Shown here: positions 1 to 9,662 of the stretch, in pieces
Layout: each line of letters begins with the position of its first letter
Numbering within the stretch: the stretch's first letter is position 1
DNA from: Halorubrum xinjiangense
Lineage (GTDB): Archaea > Halobacteriota > Halobacteria > Halobacteriales > Haloferacaceae
DNA length: 64,000 nucleotides
NCBI RefSeq assembly: GCF_900102375.1
Contig: NZ_FNBO01000002.1
Span: forward strand, 62,001-126,000
Direction of reading: 5' to 3'
Translations under genes and position numbers: made by a program
The notes under the pieces: model-generated
What the model saw: the letters and a program-made list of their open reading frames with translations, nothing else
The model's database searches: none
Told to the model about the DNA's origin: nothing

Positions 1-2
1 CC

Positions 3-407
3 GGCGAACAGGGCGACTCCGCCGACGGCGACGACGGCGAGGAGAAGTCCTTCCGCGAGCGCGTCGAGGAGATCCGCGAGCGACGCGAGCAGGAGCGCGA
101 GGAGGGCGACCGGCCCGACCCCGAAGAGATGATGGGCGGCGGCGGCCCGCCGGGGATGGGCGGTGGCGGCGGCGGCAACCCCTTCGCGCAGATGATGTCC
201 GGCATGATGGGCGGCGGCGGCGGCCCCGGCGGCGCGGGCGGCCCGCCCGGCATGGGCGGCGGTCCCGGCGCGCCCGGCGAGCAGGGCGCTCGCGGCGACG
301 ACGGCGGCAACGAGGAACTCGTCCGCGAGGTGCGCCAGCTCCGCGACGAGGTCCGCGACGCGACCCGGCAGCTCCAGCGCATCGCGCAGGCGCTCGAAGA
401 CGACTGA
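3..407 (+). CDS. C-terminal part of an unidentified Gly/Met-rich protein (start lies before the window)
   Basis: The reading frame is open from base 3, so the N-terminus is outside the window. The visible 134 residues have three parts: a highly charged stretch rich in Glu and Arg that looks helical, a roughly 60-residue linker made almost only of Gly, Pro, Met and Ala (repeated MMGGGG and PPGMGGG blocks), and a C-terminal segment of about 35 residues with heptad-like spacing (ELVREVRQLRDEVRD...) that should form a coiled coil. It ends at a TGA at 405-407. I do not recognise the family. Met/Gly-rich tails occur on chaperones and some ATPases, but nothing here identifies a catalytic domain. Confidence 0.75.
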   Translation, partial: GEQGDSADGDDGEEKSFRERVEEIRERREQEREEGDRPDPEEMMGGGGPPGMGGGGGGNPFAQMMSGMMGGGGGPGGAGGPPGMGGGPGAPGEQGARGDDGGNEELVREVRQLRDEVRDATRQLQRIAQALEDD

Positions 408-543
408 CCGGTCGCGACCCCGCGTCGCGGTGACGCGGACTCGCGGTGTCTCGCCGCCACCTTCTTTCGTTACTTCCCGTACTAAACCCTACAGAAGTCC
501 ATAAATTCGCATTTTAACGATAGCGTTACGCATACCGATATCG

Positions 544-551
544 TTTTTATC
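544..551 (+). promoter_or_regulatory. TATA-like box of the cupredoxin gene, with nearby inverted repeat
   Basis: The sequence gtttttatc lies about 27 nt before the ATG at 576, the spacing expected for a leaderless haloarchaeal transcript. Just upstream, at about 513-526, TAACG-atag-CGTTA forms a 5-bp inverted repeat, followed by the palindrome cgatatcg. These could be a regulator site; that is only inference. Confidence 0.5.
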
Positions 552-575
552 ACGTGGTCGTATCAACACACCGCA

Positions 576-1346
576 ATGTTCGCGAGCCGGGAGCGACAGA
601 CCCGTTCGGGGTCGCGACGAACGACGCGGCGACGGGCATTGGCCGCCATCGGCGCGGCGGCCATGCCGGCCGTCGCCGGCTGTTCCGGCGCACAGGACGA
701 CGGACGAAACGACGATTCGAGCGACGACATGACCGACGACACGACGACTCGACAGACGGAGGACTCGGCGATGGACACTCGGTTCGGCTACGTCGGCACC
801 GGCGACGACTCGCCGCCCGTCGAGCCCGACCACACTGTCCAGCTGTTGATCCGCCCGCGCGAGGATACACCGATCCCGGAGTTCTACTTCGAGCCGACCG
901 GTCTCGCGGTCGATGTCGGCGACACCGTCCGGTTCGATCTGGCGACGCCCCACCACAACGTCAACGCGTACCACCCCGCGTTCGGCTACACCCAGCGGGT
1001 GCCCGACTCGGTGCCGGCGTACTCGTCGCCGATCCTGAGCGTCGACGAGTACTGGCTCTACACGTTCGAAACGGAAGGGGTCCACAACATCATGTGTGCG
1101 CCACACGAGCTGTTCGGCATGGTCGGCAGCATCGTCGTCGGCTCCCCTTCTGGCCCCGGCGCCAACCCCGTCGGCGAGGCCCCCGCGCCGACGGAGGAGT
1201 CGCGACCGCCGGAGTTCACCGCCGGACTGGTGTTGAGCGACCCGGCGCTCGAACCGGAGAACATCGTCGACGCCGGCTCCGTCTCGTGGGACGACCTCGA
1301 CCCCGCAAGCAAGGAACTACGGCTCGCGCCGATTGGCGAGGCGTAG
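576..1346 (+). CDS. Cupredoxin-domain lipoprotein exported by the Tat pathway (halocyanin-like)
   Basis: This is a 256-residue protein. Its N-terminus has twin arginines (RRTTRRRALAAIG) followed by a lipobox ending at Cys36 (AVAGC), so it should be folded before Tat export and lipid-anchored outside the membrane. A disordered acidic linker rich in Asp and Thr (about residues 38-70) precedes a cupredoxin fold at about 85-190. Likely type-1 copper ligands are His126 or His127 (TPHHNV), Cys174, His177 and Met182 (in CAPHELFGM). It is probably a periplasmic-side electron carrier; the partner is not evident. The gene is monocistronic and converges on nrdJ with a 32-nt gap. The last 60 residues are outside the cupredoxin fold and unassigned. 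Confidence 0.85.
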   Translation: MFASRERQTRSGSRRTTRRRALAAIGAAAMPAVAGCSGAQDDGRNDDSSDDMTDDTTTRQTEDSAMDTRFGYVGTGDDSPPVEPDHTVQLLIRPREDTPIPEFYFEPTGLAVDVGDTVRFDLATPHHNVNAYHPAFGYTQRVPDSVPAYSSPILSVDEYWLYTFETEGVHNIMCAPHELFGMVGSIVVGSPSGPGANPVGEAPAPTEESRPPEFTAGLVLSDPALEPENIVDAGSVSWDDLDPASKELRLAPIGEA

Positions 1347-1378
1347 GACCGGCCGCCGTCGCGGTCCCCGCTACCCGC

Positions 1379-4300
1379 CTAACACTCCGACCAGCCGCAC
1401 GACTCGCACGTCTTGCAGCCCTCGGAGTAGTAGAGGTTCATTCCGCCGCACTCGGGACACTCGGGCGACTCGCCCGCCGCGATGAGCTCTTGCGTCGAGT
1501 CGTCGGCGCCGGCGGCGTCGTCTTCCGCCGCCGGACCGGGACCGCCCGCGCTCGGCGCGTCGGTCGCCGTCCCGGCGTCGACCGCGCCGCCGTCCGTCTG
1601 GCTCGGGGGGCTCGCGCCCGACGCGGCCTCCTCGACGTCGTCGAGGCTCTGCTGTTGGGGAATCCCCTTGTCGACGTCGTCGTCGAGGTAGCGCCGCAGC
1701 GCGGTGCCGATGGCGTCCGGGATCGACTGGATCTGCTCGCCTTTGTCCCAGGCGACCTTCGGGCTCCGGGTGCCCTGAAGCTCGTCGACGATCTCCTCGG
1801 GGTCGACGCCGGAGCGCAGCGCCGTCGAGATGACCTTCGCGAGCGCCTCCGTGAAGGAGTTGGTGTAGCCGCCGGAGTGGCCGATGTTCGCGAACAGCTC
1901 GAACGGCAGTCCCTGCTCGTCCTCGTTGATGGTGACGTACAGCTTGCCGTAGCCCGTCTCGACGCGCTGGGTAACGCCCGACAGCGAGTCGGGGCGCGGG
2001 CTCCGTTCGCTGTAGTCGATCCGCGGCTGCTCGCTGGCTTCGAGCAGGTCCGCGACCTCCGCGTCGATCGCCGCGCGGACGTCCTCGTTGTCGAGGAACG
2101 ACTCGACGCCGCCGAAGACCTCGTTGATCTGCTCGACGATCGTCTCGGCCGCCTCGCTCTCGTCGGCGAACTCGGTGTTCTGTGCGCGCGTCGTGAGCAC
2201 CTGCTTCGAGCGGGTGCCGTCGCGGTAGTAGGTGACGCCCTTCCCGCCGTTCTCGTAGATGTACTCGAAGACCTCCTTGGCGTCGCCCAGCGTGGAGTCG
2301 TTGGGCGCGTTTACCGTCTTCGAGATGGCGGAGTCGACGCCCTTCTGGCAGGCGACCTGCACGCCGGCGTGGTCCTTCGCGGAGAGGTCGCCGGTGACGA
2401 CGAACAGCTCGCCGATCGCGTCCGGCACGGTGTCGAGCCCCTCGACGCCGTCGAACTCGTTTGCGGCCATCTGTTCTTGCGCCTCCCGCTTGACGGCGTC
2501 GACGTCGACGTCGTTGGCCTCCAGCGTGCGCAAGAAGTAGTCGTCGAACTCGACGAGCATCTCGTCGCCCTGGACGTCGTCGGAGACGTTCTTGTAGTAG
2601 GCGACGTTGTAGATGGGCTCGCAGCCGCCGGTCGTGTTGCCGATCATCGACGTCGTGCCCGTCGGGGCGATCGTCGTCGTGTTGTGGTTGCGGATCGGGA
2701 AGCCGTCCGCCCAGTCGTCGGCGTCGAGCCCGGTGTAGTGTTCGAACCAGTCGCTGTACTCCGTCGGGTTCGCGTACTTCGAGTCCTCCCAGTCGTTGAA
2801 CGTCCCGCGCTCCTCGGCGAGTTCGTGGGAGGCGAGCTTCGACTCGTGGTTGATGTGGGTCATCAGCTGCCGGGCGATCTCGTTGCCCGACTCGGAGCCG
2901 TAGCGGACGCCGAGCTGGACGTACAGCTGCGCGAGCCCCATGATCCCGAGCCCGATCTTCCGCATGTCGCGGACCTTCTCTTCGATCTCCGGGACCGGGA
3001 AGTCGGACATCGTGACGACGTTCTCGAGGAAGCGGGTGCCGTAGTCGATCCGCTCTTCGAACTCCTCGAAGTCTATCGCCTCCTCTAAGAACGCCTCGAC
3101 CGCGGCCGCCTCGGAGTCGTACTCGTCGGCGTGTTCGTCGGACCACACGCGCCAGTCCGGCGCGTCGAGGTCCGCGAGCGTCGAGAGGTTGATGTGGCCG
3201 AGGTTACACGCCTCGTACTCTTCGAGCGGCTGCTCGCCGCAGGGGTTCGTCGCGAGGATCCGATGGTCCGGGTTCTCCTCGACGTCGAAGGAGTGCTCCT
3301 TGTTGATCCGCTCGAGGTAGACGACGCCCGGCTCGCCGTTCTCGTGGGCGCCCTCGATCATGTGGTCCCAGATATCGGCCGCGGGGACGGAGAGGACCTC
3401 GCCGACCTCGACGTGCTCGCCGAGGCCGAACATATCGTAGAGTTCCTTTGTCTCCGGAGTAGCGACGTGGGGCTCCTCCGTGCGGGGGTTGGTGAAGGTG
3501 AACTCCTCGTCGTTCGCCAGCGCCTCCATGAACTCGTCCGTGACGCCGACGCTGATGTTGAAGTTCGAGAGGTGGCCCTCGACCGCGTTCCGGAGGTGTT
3601 CGGGCACCTTCCCGTCCTCGTCGATGAGCTCACGGGCCTCCTCTAAGGCGTCCGCGAAGGAGTTGTGCGTGAAGTCGTCGGGGTCGTTCAGGCGCAGCGA
3701 GTGGGCAAGCGAGACGTCCTTGTTCTTCGCGTGGATGAACTGGATGACGTCCGGGTGCGAGATCCGCATGACGCCCATCTGGGCGCCGCGGCGCGCGCCG
3801 CCCTGCGCGATCGTCTCGCACATCTGGTCGAACGTCCGCATGAACGTGATCGGGCCGGAGGCGATACCGCCGGTGGAGCCGACCGCGTCGCCGTACGGGC
3901 GGAGCTTCCAGAACGCGTACCCCATGCCGCCGCCGGACTGGAACACCTCGGCCGCCTCCTTGGCGGTCTGGTGGATATCGGTGATGTCGTCGCCCGGCGA
4001 GTCGACGAAGCAGGCGGAGAGCTGCTGGAGCTCGTCGCCCGCGTTCATCAGGGTCGGGGAGTTCGGCATGAACGAGAGCGACTCCATCCCGTCACGGAAC
4101 CGGTCCGCGGTCGCCTCGACATGGTCGCGCACCTCGTCGGGCAGCTCGGGGACGACGGTCTCGTACGCGAACTTGTTGACGTTGTGGGCGGTGAGCGTCG
4201 TCTCCGCGTCGTCGTCGGCGGTCGTCCCCGCGCCGAACACTTCTTCGGCGAGCTCGTCGCGCCGGGGGTGGTCGGGCTTCAGCTGGGCGGGCGTGACGGT

Positions 4301-4540
4301 GACCTCGACGCCCTGCTTTTCGGCCTCGAAGACAGCTTCCGCGAGCGCGACGTTGCGCGCGACGCGGTCGAACAGCTCCTCCTGATCTTCGATCGGTTCG
4401 CCGTCCGCGTTCTTCCGGAGGTAGCGCGCGGGCAGGATGTTCTGGTAGGCGTTGCCCGTGAGCCGCTCCTCCATGGTGTCGCCCGTGGTTCGTTTGATCG
4501 GCAGTTCGACTCCGTCGGCGGAGACGCCGTCGCTGCTCAT
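1379..4540 (-). CDS. nrdJ: Adenosylcobalamin-dependent (class II) ribonucleotide reductase
   Basis: A 1053-residue enzyme that reduces ribonucleotides to deoxyribonucleotides using a radical from coenzyme B12; it makes DNA precursors without needing oxygen. Visible signatures are an active-site Cys region (SACFVDSP), NPCGEQPL near residue 431, the phosphate-binding PTGTTSMIGN motif near 626, and a C-terminal zinc ribbon in the last 26 residues (CPECGG...CKTCESCGW). An acidic low-complexity linker of about 70 residues joins the core to this ribbon. I chose the ATG at 4540 because the upstream in-frame extension is basic, unlike haloarchaeal protein, and because a TATA-like box lies about 30 nt upstream. 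No B12-box (GCCACTG) was found in the leader, so cobalamin-riboswitch control is not supported. Confidence 0.95.
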   Translation of the reverse strand: MSSDGVSADGVELPIKRTTGDTMEERLTGNAYQNILPARYLRKNADGEPIEDQEELFDRVARNVALAEAVFEAEKQGVEVTVTPAQLKPDHPRRDELAEEVFGAGTTADDDAETTLTAHNVNKFAYETVVPELPDEVRDHVEATADRFRDGMESLSFMPNSPTLMNAGDELQQLSACFVDSPGDDITDIHQTAKEAAEVFQSGGGMGYAFWKLRPYGDAVGSTGGIASGPITFMRTFDQMCETIAQGGARRGAQMGVMRISHPDVIQFIHAKNKDVSLAHSLRLNDPDDFTHNSFADALEEARELIDEDGKVPEHLRNAVEGHLSNFNISVGVTDEFMEALANDEEFTFTNPRTEEPHVATPETKELYDMFGLGEHVEVGEVLSVPAADIWDHMIEGAHENGEPGVVYLERINKEHSFDVEENPDHRILATNPCGEQPLEEYEACNLGHINLSTLADLDAPDWRVWSDEHADEYDSEAAAVEAFLEEAIDFEEFEERIDYGTRFLENVVTMSDFPVPEIEEKVRDMRKIGLGIMGLAQLYVQLGVRYGSESGNEIARQLMTHINHESKLASHELAEERGTFNDWEDSKYANPTEYSDWFEHYTGLDADDWADGFPIRNHNTTTIAPTGTTSMIGNTTGGCEPIYNVAYYKNVSDDVQGDEMLVEFDDYFLRTLEANDVDVDAVKREAQEQMAANEFDGVEGLDTVPDAIGELFVVTGDLSAKDHAGVQVACQKGVDSAISKTVNAPNDSTLGDAKEVFEYIYENGGKGVTYYRDGTRSKQVLTTRAQNTEFADESEAAETIVEQINEVFGGVESFLDNEDVRAAIDAEVADLLEASEQPRIDYSERSPRPDSLSGVTQRVETGYGKLYVTINEDEQGLPFELFANIGHSGGYTNSFTEALAKVISTALRSGVDPEEIVDELQGTRSPKVAWDKGEQIQSIPDAIGTALRRYLDDDVDKGIPQQQSLDDVEEAASGASPPSQTDGGAVDAGTATDAPSAGGPGPAAEDDAAGADDSTQELIAAGESPECPECGGMNLYYSEGCKTCESCGWSEC

Positions 4541-4567
4541 TCGGCGGTCACCCCGCTGGGTTGTCGT

Positions 4568-4575
4568 GAGATATG
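4568..4575 (-). promoter_or_regulatory. TATA-like box of nrdJ
   Basis: On the minus strand the sequence reads catatctc, centred about 31 nt before the nrdJ ATG at 4540. This fits a leaderless or very short-leader transcript and supports the start chosen for nrdJ. Confidence 0.5.
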
Positions 4576-4963
4576 GGTCATCTGTAGTGTTGGTGTACTG
4601 GCGAGGCGGGCCCTTGTAGGTTCGGATGTTCGGACCCGCCCGGCGTCTACGTGTCCGATTCGATATGTAACGTCTGCCCGGTGCGTCTGACGCTGAATAC
4701 GGTACGTCGGCAAGAAAGGGACTCCGGACACATAAGCATAGGTAGACCGGAGTGAAACTGGTCGAAGATCGAACAAACCGCAGTAGGAGAGCGGCTCCCC
4801 ACCGGAACACAAGGGGGGTTGTTCGGTGGTCGTTCCGTCGGCGACATCGGGTGCTGGCGCCTCCACAGTGATCGCGCCGACGAGCCCGCGTCCGAACTCG
4901 GCGTCGTTTTTACCACACACCTATCAGAATTCGTACCCGGCTCGCTCCTCGTCCCACAAGCTT
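4576..4963. other. Intergenic stretch between nrdJ and the small membrane protein; no gene recognised
   Basis: About 390 bases without a convincing gene. The possible reading frames are short and not acidic. It contains an imperfect inverted repeat near 4604-4641 (ggcgggccc ... ggacccgcc) around a short direct repeat (ttcgga twice), and TATA-like motifs on the minus strand near 4668 and 4732. I see no tRNA, riboswitch or Shine-Dalgarno signature. Confidence 0.5.
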
Positions 4964-4968
4964 ATGCC
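4961..4968 (+). promoter_or_regulatory. TATA-like box for the small membrane protein at 4991
   Basis: The sequence cttatgcc lies 23-30 nt before the ATG at 4991. The in-frame ATG at 4964 falls inside this box, which argues that translation starts at 4991 instead. Confidence 0.45.
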
Positions 4969-4990
4969 CGACCTCGCCGTGGCACCGGAC

Positions 4991-5206
4991 ATGACCGCAT
5001 CGTCACTCGCGCTCGCGGGACTCGTCGCGCCGGCACAGGCCGCGCTGCTCGGCAGTCAGGTCGGGCAGCTGCTGGTCGCGTTGGTCGCCGTCGCGCTGAT
5101 CATCGTCGTCGGCAAGTTCGTGCTGAAGCTCGCGTGGCGGCTCGTCACAATCGGCATCGTCGTCGTCGCCGTCTTCTACCTGCTGTCGACGCTCGGCCTG
5201 GTCTAA
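4991..5206 (+). CDS. Small membrane protein of unknown function
   Basis: A 71-residue protein. An initial hydrophobic stretch rich in Ala and Leu (residues 1-20) is followed by two adjacent strongly hydrophobic segments at about 26-43 and 49-68, separated by a short Lys/Trp/Arg turn (VLKLAWRLV). This suggests a small hairpin-type membrane protein. I placed the start at 4991 because a TATA-like box sits 26-30 nt before it; an in-frame ATG at 4964 would add nine residues. It stands alone, between divergent nrdJ and convergent cdc48. No function can be assigned. Confidence 0.7.
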   Translation: MTASSLALAGLVAPAQAALLGSQVGQLLVALVAVALIIVVGKFVLKLAWRLVTIGIVVVAVFYLLSTLGLV

Positions 5207-5255
5207 AACAATCGCCGCGAGCGAACCGACCCCCGGACCGCATCGGGCCGCCGCC

Positions 5256-7523
5256 CTACTGGAAGGCAGCGCCCGGCTCGGCCTCGGTGCGGTCGACCTC
5301 CGACCGCTTGAACTGCTTTTCGATCTCCTCGTAGCGCTCGCGCGTCTCGGGGGTAACGCTGGGGTTCACCTCGCTCAGCGCGTCCTCGAAGTGCTCCATC
5401 GTCACGCGGACGTTGCCGACGGACTCGCCGACCTCCTCGCGCGTGACGCTCCCGATGAACTCCCGGGAGGCGTTCATCGACGCCTCGCGGGCGACCGCCT
5501 CGATGTCGGCGCCCACGTAGCCCTCGGTCTTCCGGGCGAGGGCGTCGAGGTCGACGTCGTCCGCCAGCGGCTTGTTCCGCGTGTGGACCTCGAAGATCCG
5601 GCGGCGCGCCGTCTCGTCGGGGACGGGCACGTGTACGTGCCGGTCTAAGCGGCCGGGGCGGAGCAGCGCCGAGTCGATGAGGTCCGGGCGGTTCGTCGTC
5701 GCGATGACGACGACGTCCTCCAGCGATTCGAGCCCGTCGAGCTCCGTCAGCAGCTGGGAGACGACGCGCTCGCCGACGCCGGAGTCGCCGGAGTTCTTCC
5801 CGCGCTCGGTCGCGATCGAGTCGATCTCGTCGAAGAACACGATCGTCGGCGCGTTCTCGCGGGCCTTGCTGAACACCTCGCGGACGCCCTTCTCGGACTC
5901 GCCCACGTACTTGTTCAAAAGCTCCGGCCCCTTGATCGAGATGAAGTTCGACTCGCTCTCGTTGGCGACGGCCTTCGCGAGCAGGGTCTTCCCCGTGCCC
6001 GGCGGGCCGTACATCAGGACGCCCTTGGCGGCCTGCATGTCCAGCTCCTCGAACACCTCGGGGTACTCGAGGGGCCACTGGATCGTCTCGCGGAGCCGCT
6101 CTTTGGTGTCCGCTAAGCCGCCCACGTCCTCCCAGGTGGTGTCGGGGACCTCCACGAACACCTCCCGCAGCGCGGAGGGTTCGATCCCCTTGATCGCCTC
6201 CTTGAAGTCGGACTCGGTCACCTGGATGCTGTTCAGCACGTCGGCGTCGATCTCGTCGCTCTCTAAGTCGATCTCGGGCCGGATGCGCCGCAGCGCGTGC
6301 ATCGCGGACTCCTTAGCGAGCGACTCGAGGTCGGCCCCGACGAAGCCGTGGGTGTTCTCGGCGTACTCGTCTAAGTCGATCCCCTCGGTCAGCGGCATGT
6401 TCCGCGTGTGGACCTGGAGGATCTCCTTGCGGCCGTCGCGGTCGGGGACGCCGACCTCGATCTCGCGGTCGAAGCGGCCGCCCCGTCGGAGCGCCTGGTC
6501 GATGGCGTCGACGCGGTTCGTCGCCCCGATGACGACGACCTCGCCGCGCTCCTCTAACCCGTCCATCAGCGAGAGCAGCTGGGCCACGACGCGACGCTCC
6601 ACGTCGCCGCCGGCCTCCTCGCGCTTGGGCGCGATGGAGTCCAGCTCGTCCATGAAGATGATGGCGGGCGACTCCTCGGACGCCTCCTCGAACACCTCGC
6701 GGAGCTGCTCTTCGCTCTCGCCGTAGTACTTCGACATGATCTCCGGGCCGGAGATCGTGTGGAAGTTGGCGTCGATCTCGTTGGCGACCGCCTTCGCGAT
6801 CAGCGTCTTGCCCGTGCCCGGCGGGCCGTGGAGCAGGACGCCCTTCGGCGGGTCGATGCCGAGGCGCTTGAACAGCTCCGGGTGCCGCATCGGGAGCTCG
6901 ATCATCTCGCGGACCTGCTCGAGCTCGTCGTCGAGCCCGCCGATGTCCTCGTAGGTGACGTCGGGGCCCTCGCCGGTTCCGCCCGCGGCGTCGCCGCGGT
7001 CGGCGAGCTCCTCGGCGGAGATCTCGGAGATGCTGATCTCCGTCTCGTCGGTGATGACGACCGTGCCGCCCGGGCTCGTCTCGGCGATCTTCATCGGGAC
7101 CGCCTGCGACTGGCCGCCCATCAGCCCGAAGCCGAGGGAGGTGCGGATCGTCTGTCCCTCAGTGACGGGCTGCCCGGAGAGCTTGTCGCGGATGAACGGG
7201 GCGATCTGCCCCCGCACCCGCAGCTGGCTCGGGAAGGCGATCGTCACCGCGTCCGCCCGCGAGACGTCGACGTCTTCGACGGTCACGCGGTCGTCGATCC
7301 CCACGTCGGCCTCCTGGCGGAGGCGGCCGTCGATGCGGATCACGCCGGTCCCGTCGTCCTCGGGGTAGCCGGGCCAGACGCGGGCGATCGCGGCCCCGTC
7401 GGCACCCTCGACGCGGACGATGTCGCCGCCGGAGAGCCCGAGCTCGTCGGCCGCGACGCGGTCGATCGCCGCGAGGCGGCGACCGGCGTCCTTCTGTTTC
7501 AGCGGCTTGACGGTGAGCTTCAT
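5256..7523 (-). CDS. cdc48: Cdc48/VCP-type AAA+ ATPase
   Basis: A 755-residue double-AAA ATPase that unfolds proteins and remodels complexes, often feeding the proteasome. The N-domain (residues 1 to about 185) begins with the double-psi barrel typical of Cdc48. D1 has Walker A GPPGTGKT at 233-240 and Walker B FMDELDS near 290-296; D2 has Walker A at 506-513 and a Walker B FFDEIDS. Arginine-finger regions (RRGGRFDRE and LRPGRLDRH) are present in both rings. The C-terminus (EAEPGAAFQ) does not show the HbYX motif used for docking to the 20S proteasome. The ATG overlaps the stop of the small gene upstream in an ATGA arrangement, so the two are translationally coupled. Confidence 0.96.
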   Translation of the reverse strand: MKLTVKPLKQKDAGRRLAAIDRVAADELGLSGGDIVRVEGADGAAIARVWPGYPEDDGTGVIRIDGRLRQEADVGIDDRVTVEDVDVSRADAVTIAFPSQLRVRGQIAPFIRDKLSGQPVTEGQTIRTSLGFGLMGGQSQAVPMKIAETSPGGTVVITDETEISISEISAEELADRGDAAGGTGEGPDVTYEDIGGLDDELEQVREMIELPMRHPELFKRLGIDPPKGVLLHGPPGTGKTLIAKAVANEIDANFHTISGPEIMSKYYGESEEQLREVFEEASEESPAIIFMDELDSIAPKREEAGGDVERRVVAQLLSLMDGLEERGEVVVIGATNRVDAIDQALRRGGRFDREIEVGVPDRDGRKEILQVHTRNMPLTEGIDLDEYAENTHGFVGADLESLAKESAMHALRRIRPEIDLESDEIDADVLNSIQVTESDFKEAIKGIEPSALREVFVEVPDTTWEDVGGLADTKERLRETIQWPLEYPEVFEELDMQAAKGVLMYGPPGTGKTLLAKAVANESESNFISIKGPELLNKYVGESEKGVREVFSKARENAPTIVFFDEIDSIATERGKNSGDSGVGERVVSQLLTELDGLESLEDVVVIATTNRPDLIDSALLRPGRLDRHVHVPVPDETARRRIFEVHTRNKPLADDVDLDALARKTEGYVGADIEAVAREASMNASREFIGSVTREEVGESVGNVRVTMEHFEDALSEVNPSVTPETRERYEEIEKQFKRSEVDRTEAEPGAAFQ

Positions 7524-7771
7524 CGCTCGCCCTCCACGGTGAGCACGCCGTTGTTCACGACCGCGTCCGCGGCCGCGCCGGGCAGCTCGAGCTCCGATTC
7601 GACCGGCCCGTCCGGTCCCTCCACGACGACGATCGCGGTGTCACCGACGGTGTCGACGGTGACGGTCTCGTCGTCGACGCCCAGGTCGGCGGCGACGATC
7701 CAGCCGTCGTCGTACTCGTACCGACGCAGCAGCGCGCCGTCGCCGGTCGATCGGGTCTGTATGTGATTCAT
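7520..7771 (-). CDS. Small acidic Hsp20-like protein co-transcribed with cdc48 (DUF7127-type)
   Basis: An 83-residue acidic protein with short beta-strand-like segments ([24 protein letters not shown]) that resemble a minimal alpha-crystallin domain ending in the usual GVLTVE pattern. I recall such proteins upstream of haloarchaeal cdc48 as DUF7127; I could not check this. Its stop codon overlaps the cdc48 start by 4 nt, so it is in the same operon and may be a cofactor or adaptor of the unfoldase. A strong TATA box (tttaaata) lies 26 nt upstream of the ATG. Confidence 0.75.
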   Translation of the reverse strand: MNHIQTRSTGDGALLRRYEYDDGWIVAADLGVDDETVTVDTVGDTAIVVVEGPDGPVESELELPGAAADAVVNNGVLTVEGER

Positions 7772-7796
7772 CCTAACTACGAGTTAGTCGCGTAGA

Positions 7797-7804
7797 TATT
7801 TAAA
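7797..7804 (-). promoter_or_regulatory. TATA box of the cdc48 operon
   Basis: The minus strand reads tttaaata 26-33 nt before the ATG at 7771, a textbook haloarchaeal promoter giving an almost leaderless message. Confidence 0.7.
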
Positions 7805-8010
7805 CCTAATGCTCAAAATCGCAAGACGTGAGTGTGTCTCTGTGCTATCGGTAGTGTAGCGGTTCGGGCCCGATCGGCCCCGAGCGGTCGCCGTCCGGCG
7901 GTCGGCGTCGTGTCCCGTCACCCGTTCGGATCGCGGGCCACGACCGCGGGGCGCCGACCGCGGTCCGACCCCGCCGTCGTTTATCACCCTCGGCGGCGAA
8001 CCCACCGGAC

Positions 8011-8781
8011 ATGGAACGAGTGACCCATCACGGGCGCGAAACGGCGTACCGCCGCTTCGACCGGGGCGGCGACGGGCCGACGGCGTGTTTCGTCCACGGC
8101 AGCGGCGGCACGAAGGACGTCTGGAAGTCGCAGGCGCGGATCGCCGACCGGTTCCCGGGCGTCGCCGTCGACCTCTCCGGGCACGGCGACAGCGACGACG
8201 TGGCGACGCCCGCCGGGCGCGAGACGCTCGACGCGTACGCGGACGACGTCGTCGCGGTCGCGGAGGAGGCGGACGCGACCGTCCTCTGTGGCAACTCCCT
8301 CGGCGGCGCGGTCGCGCTGTGGGTCGCCCTGGAGCGCGAGCTCGCGCTCGACGGCCTCGTCCTCGCGGGCACGGGCGCGAAGCTCGCGGTGGCCGAGCCC
8401 CTCCGCGACGCGCTCGCGGACGACTTCGACCGGGCGGTCTCGCTGCTCCACGAACCGGACCGACTGTTCCACGACGCGCCCGCCGAGTACGTCGACCTCT
8501 CGGAGGCGTCGATGCGCGCGTGCGGACGGGCGGTCACCGAGCGCGACTTCCTGACGTGCCACCGCTTCGACGTCCGGGACCGCCTCGACGCGGTCGACGC
8601 CCCGGCGCTCGCGCTCGTCGGCACGCACGACGAGCTCACCCCGCCCGCCTATCACGAGTACCTCGCGGACGGGATTCCGGCCGGGGAGTACGTCGAACTC
8701 CCCGACGCCGCCCACCTCGCGATGCTCGAACGGCCGACCGCGTTCAACGAGGCACTCTCCGAGTTCCTCGGTCGGCTGTAG
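8011..8781 (+). CDS. Alpha/beta hydrolase
   Basis: A 256-residue hydrolase. The oxyanion-hole loop FVHGSGGT is at about 27-34, the nucleophile elbow GNSLGG places Ser96, and the remaining triad is Asp207 (GTHDELT) and His235 (DAAHLAML). A helical cap lies between strands at about 120-190. This fold covers esterases, lactonases and C-C hydrolases, so the substrate cannot be inferred. No signal peptide is seen and the protein should be cytoplasmic. A TATA-like tttatca 26-30 nt before the ATG supports this start. It is a single gene, followed 80 nt later by a membrane-protein gene with its own promoter. Confidence 0.9.
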   Translation: MERVTHHGRETAYRRFDRGGDGPTACFVHGSGGTKDVWKSQARIADRFPGVAVDLSGHGDSDDVATPAGRETLDAYADDVVAVAEEADATVLCGNSLGGAVALWVALERELALDGLVLAGTGAKLAVAEPLRDALADDFDRAVSLLHEPDRLFHDAPAEYVDLSEASMRACGRAVTERDFLTCHRFDVRDRLDAVDAPALALVGTHDELTPPAYHEYLADGIPAGEYVELPDAAHLAMLERPTAFNEALSEFLGRL

Positions 8782-8864
8782 CCGCGACGCGGCCGTCGGT
8801 GGCCGAGCGGCCCGCGGCGGCCGCGAGGGCGTCCTTTTAGGTCGCTCGCGCGCCGCGGAGGCAC

Positions 8865-9563
8865 ATGGTCGACAGCGACGAACGGGACGCGGGGCGGGCG
8901 GGCGGTCCGGAGGGGTCGGGAGACCGGCTCGCCGCCGAGCGCGCCCCCGACGAGCCCGACATCGACGACCTGCTTGCGAAGCTCGACGCCCTGCGCGACA
9001 CGGTCGACGAGGGGCACGAGCGCGAGAAGGTCAGGGAGACGATCTCGCTCGTCGAGCGGATGCCCGGAACCAGCGCGCTCGCCCAGCGGATCACCAAGTA
9101 CACCTCCCGCGACCTGGCCGAGTCGTTCGTCGGGGCGGTGCTGTTCGCGCTCCCCCTGCTCGTCGAGGGCGGCGTCTTCGAGATCGCGGCCTGGTTCGCG
9201 GCGACGACCGTCGCCGGGGTTCCGGTCCTCCTGGTCGGTCACGTCGGCTTCATCTTCCTCGCGACCGCCGGGCTCCTCTACTTCGCCGACTTCCGCCAGA
9301 TCACGATCCGACACCCGATCCTCGGCGTCGTCCCCCGCCGGTACGCGGGCGTCCTCCTCGTCTCGCTCGCCACGTCGGCGGCCATGCTGCTGTTCTGGGG
9401 CCGGCTCCACGAGGGCGACCCGACCCCGATCGAACGGCTCGGCCGGATCGCGGTCGTCTGGGCCCCGGCCGCGTTCGGCGCGGGCCTCGGGGACATCCTC
9501 CCCGGGGAGTCACAGGGGGAGGACCTCGGGAAGTTCGACCTCGACATCGGGGACGACGACTGA
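8865..9563 (+). CDS. Integral membrane protein, DUF2391 type
   Basis: A 232-residue protein. The first 80 or so residues are soluble, acidic and helical (DDLLAKLDALRDTVDE), probably a coiled coil. Four hydrophobic segments follow at about 90-108, 115-142, 160-178 and 192-208, with a Gly-rich acidic tail. The layout matches the DUF2391 family of archaeal and cyanobacterial membrane proteins as I remember it. Function is unknown. A TATA-like ccttttagg is found 25-32 nt before the ATG. Confidence 0.75.
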   Translation: MVDSDERDAGRAGGPEGSGDRLAAERAPDEPDIDDLLAKLDALRDTVDEGHEREKVRETISLVERMPGTSALAQRITKYTSRDLAESFVGAVLFALPLLVEGGVFEIAAWFAATTVAGVPVLLVGHVGFIFLATAGLLYFADFRQITIRHPILGVVPRRYAGVLLVSLATSAAMLLFWGRLHEGDPTPIERLGRIAVVWAPAAFGAGLGDILPGESQGEDLGKFDLDIGDDD

Positions 9564-9662
9564 TTCGAGGCCGTCTCCCGCGCTCGCGACCGCCCGCCGC
9601 GGGCCCGCGGTCAGGTCCGAACTTTCCACAGGTTTTTCGCCGCGGCGACCCTATCTCCCTCT

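Noticed and set aside
4541-4960. Cobalamin riboswitch ahead of the B12-dependent ribonucleotide reductase.
   Set aside because: No B12-box consensus was found in either orientation, and a TATA box close to the start codon predicts a leaderless message.
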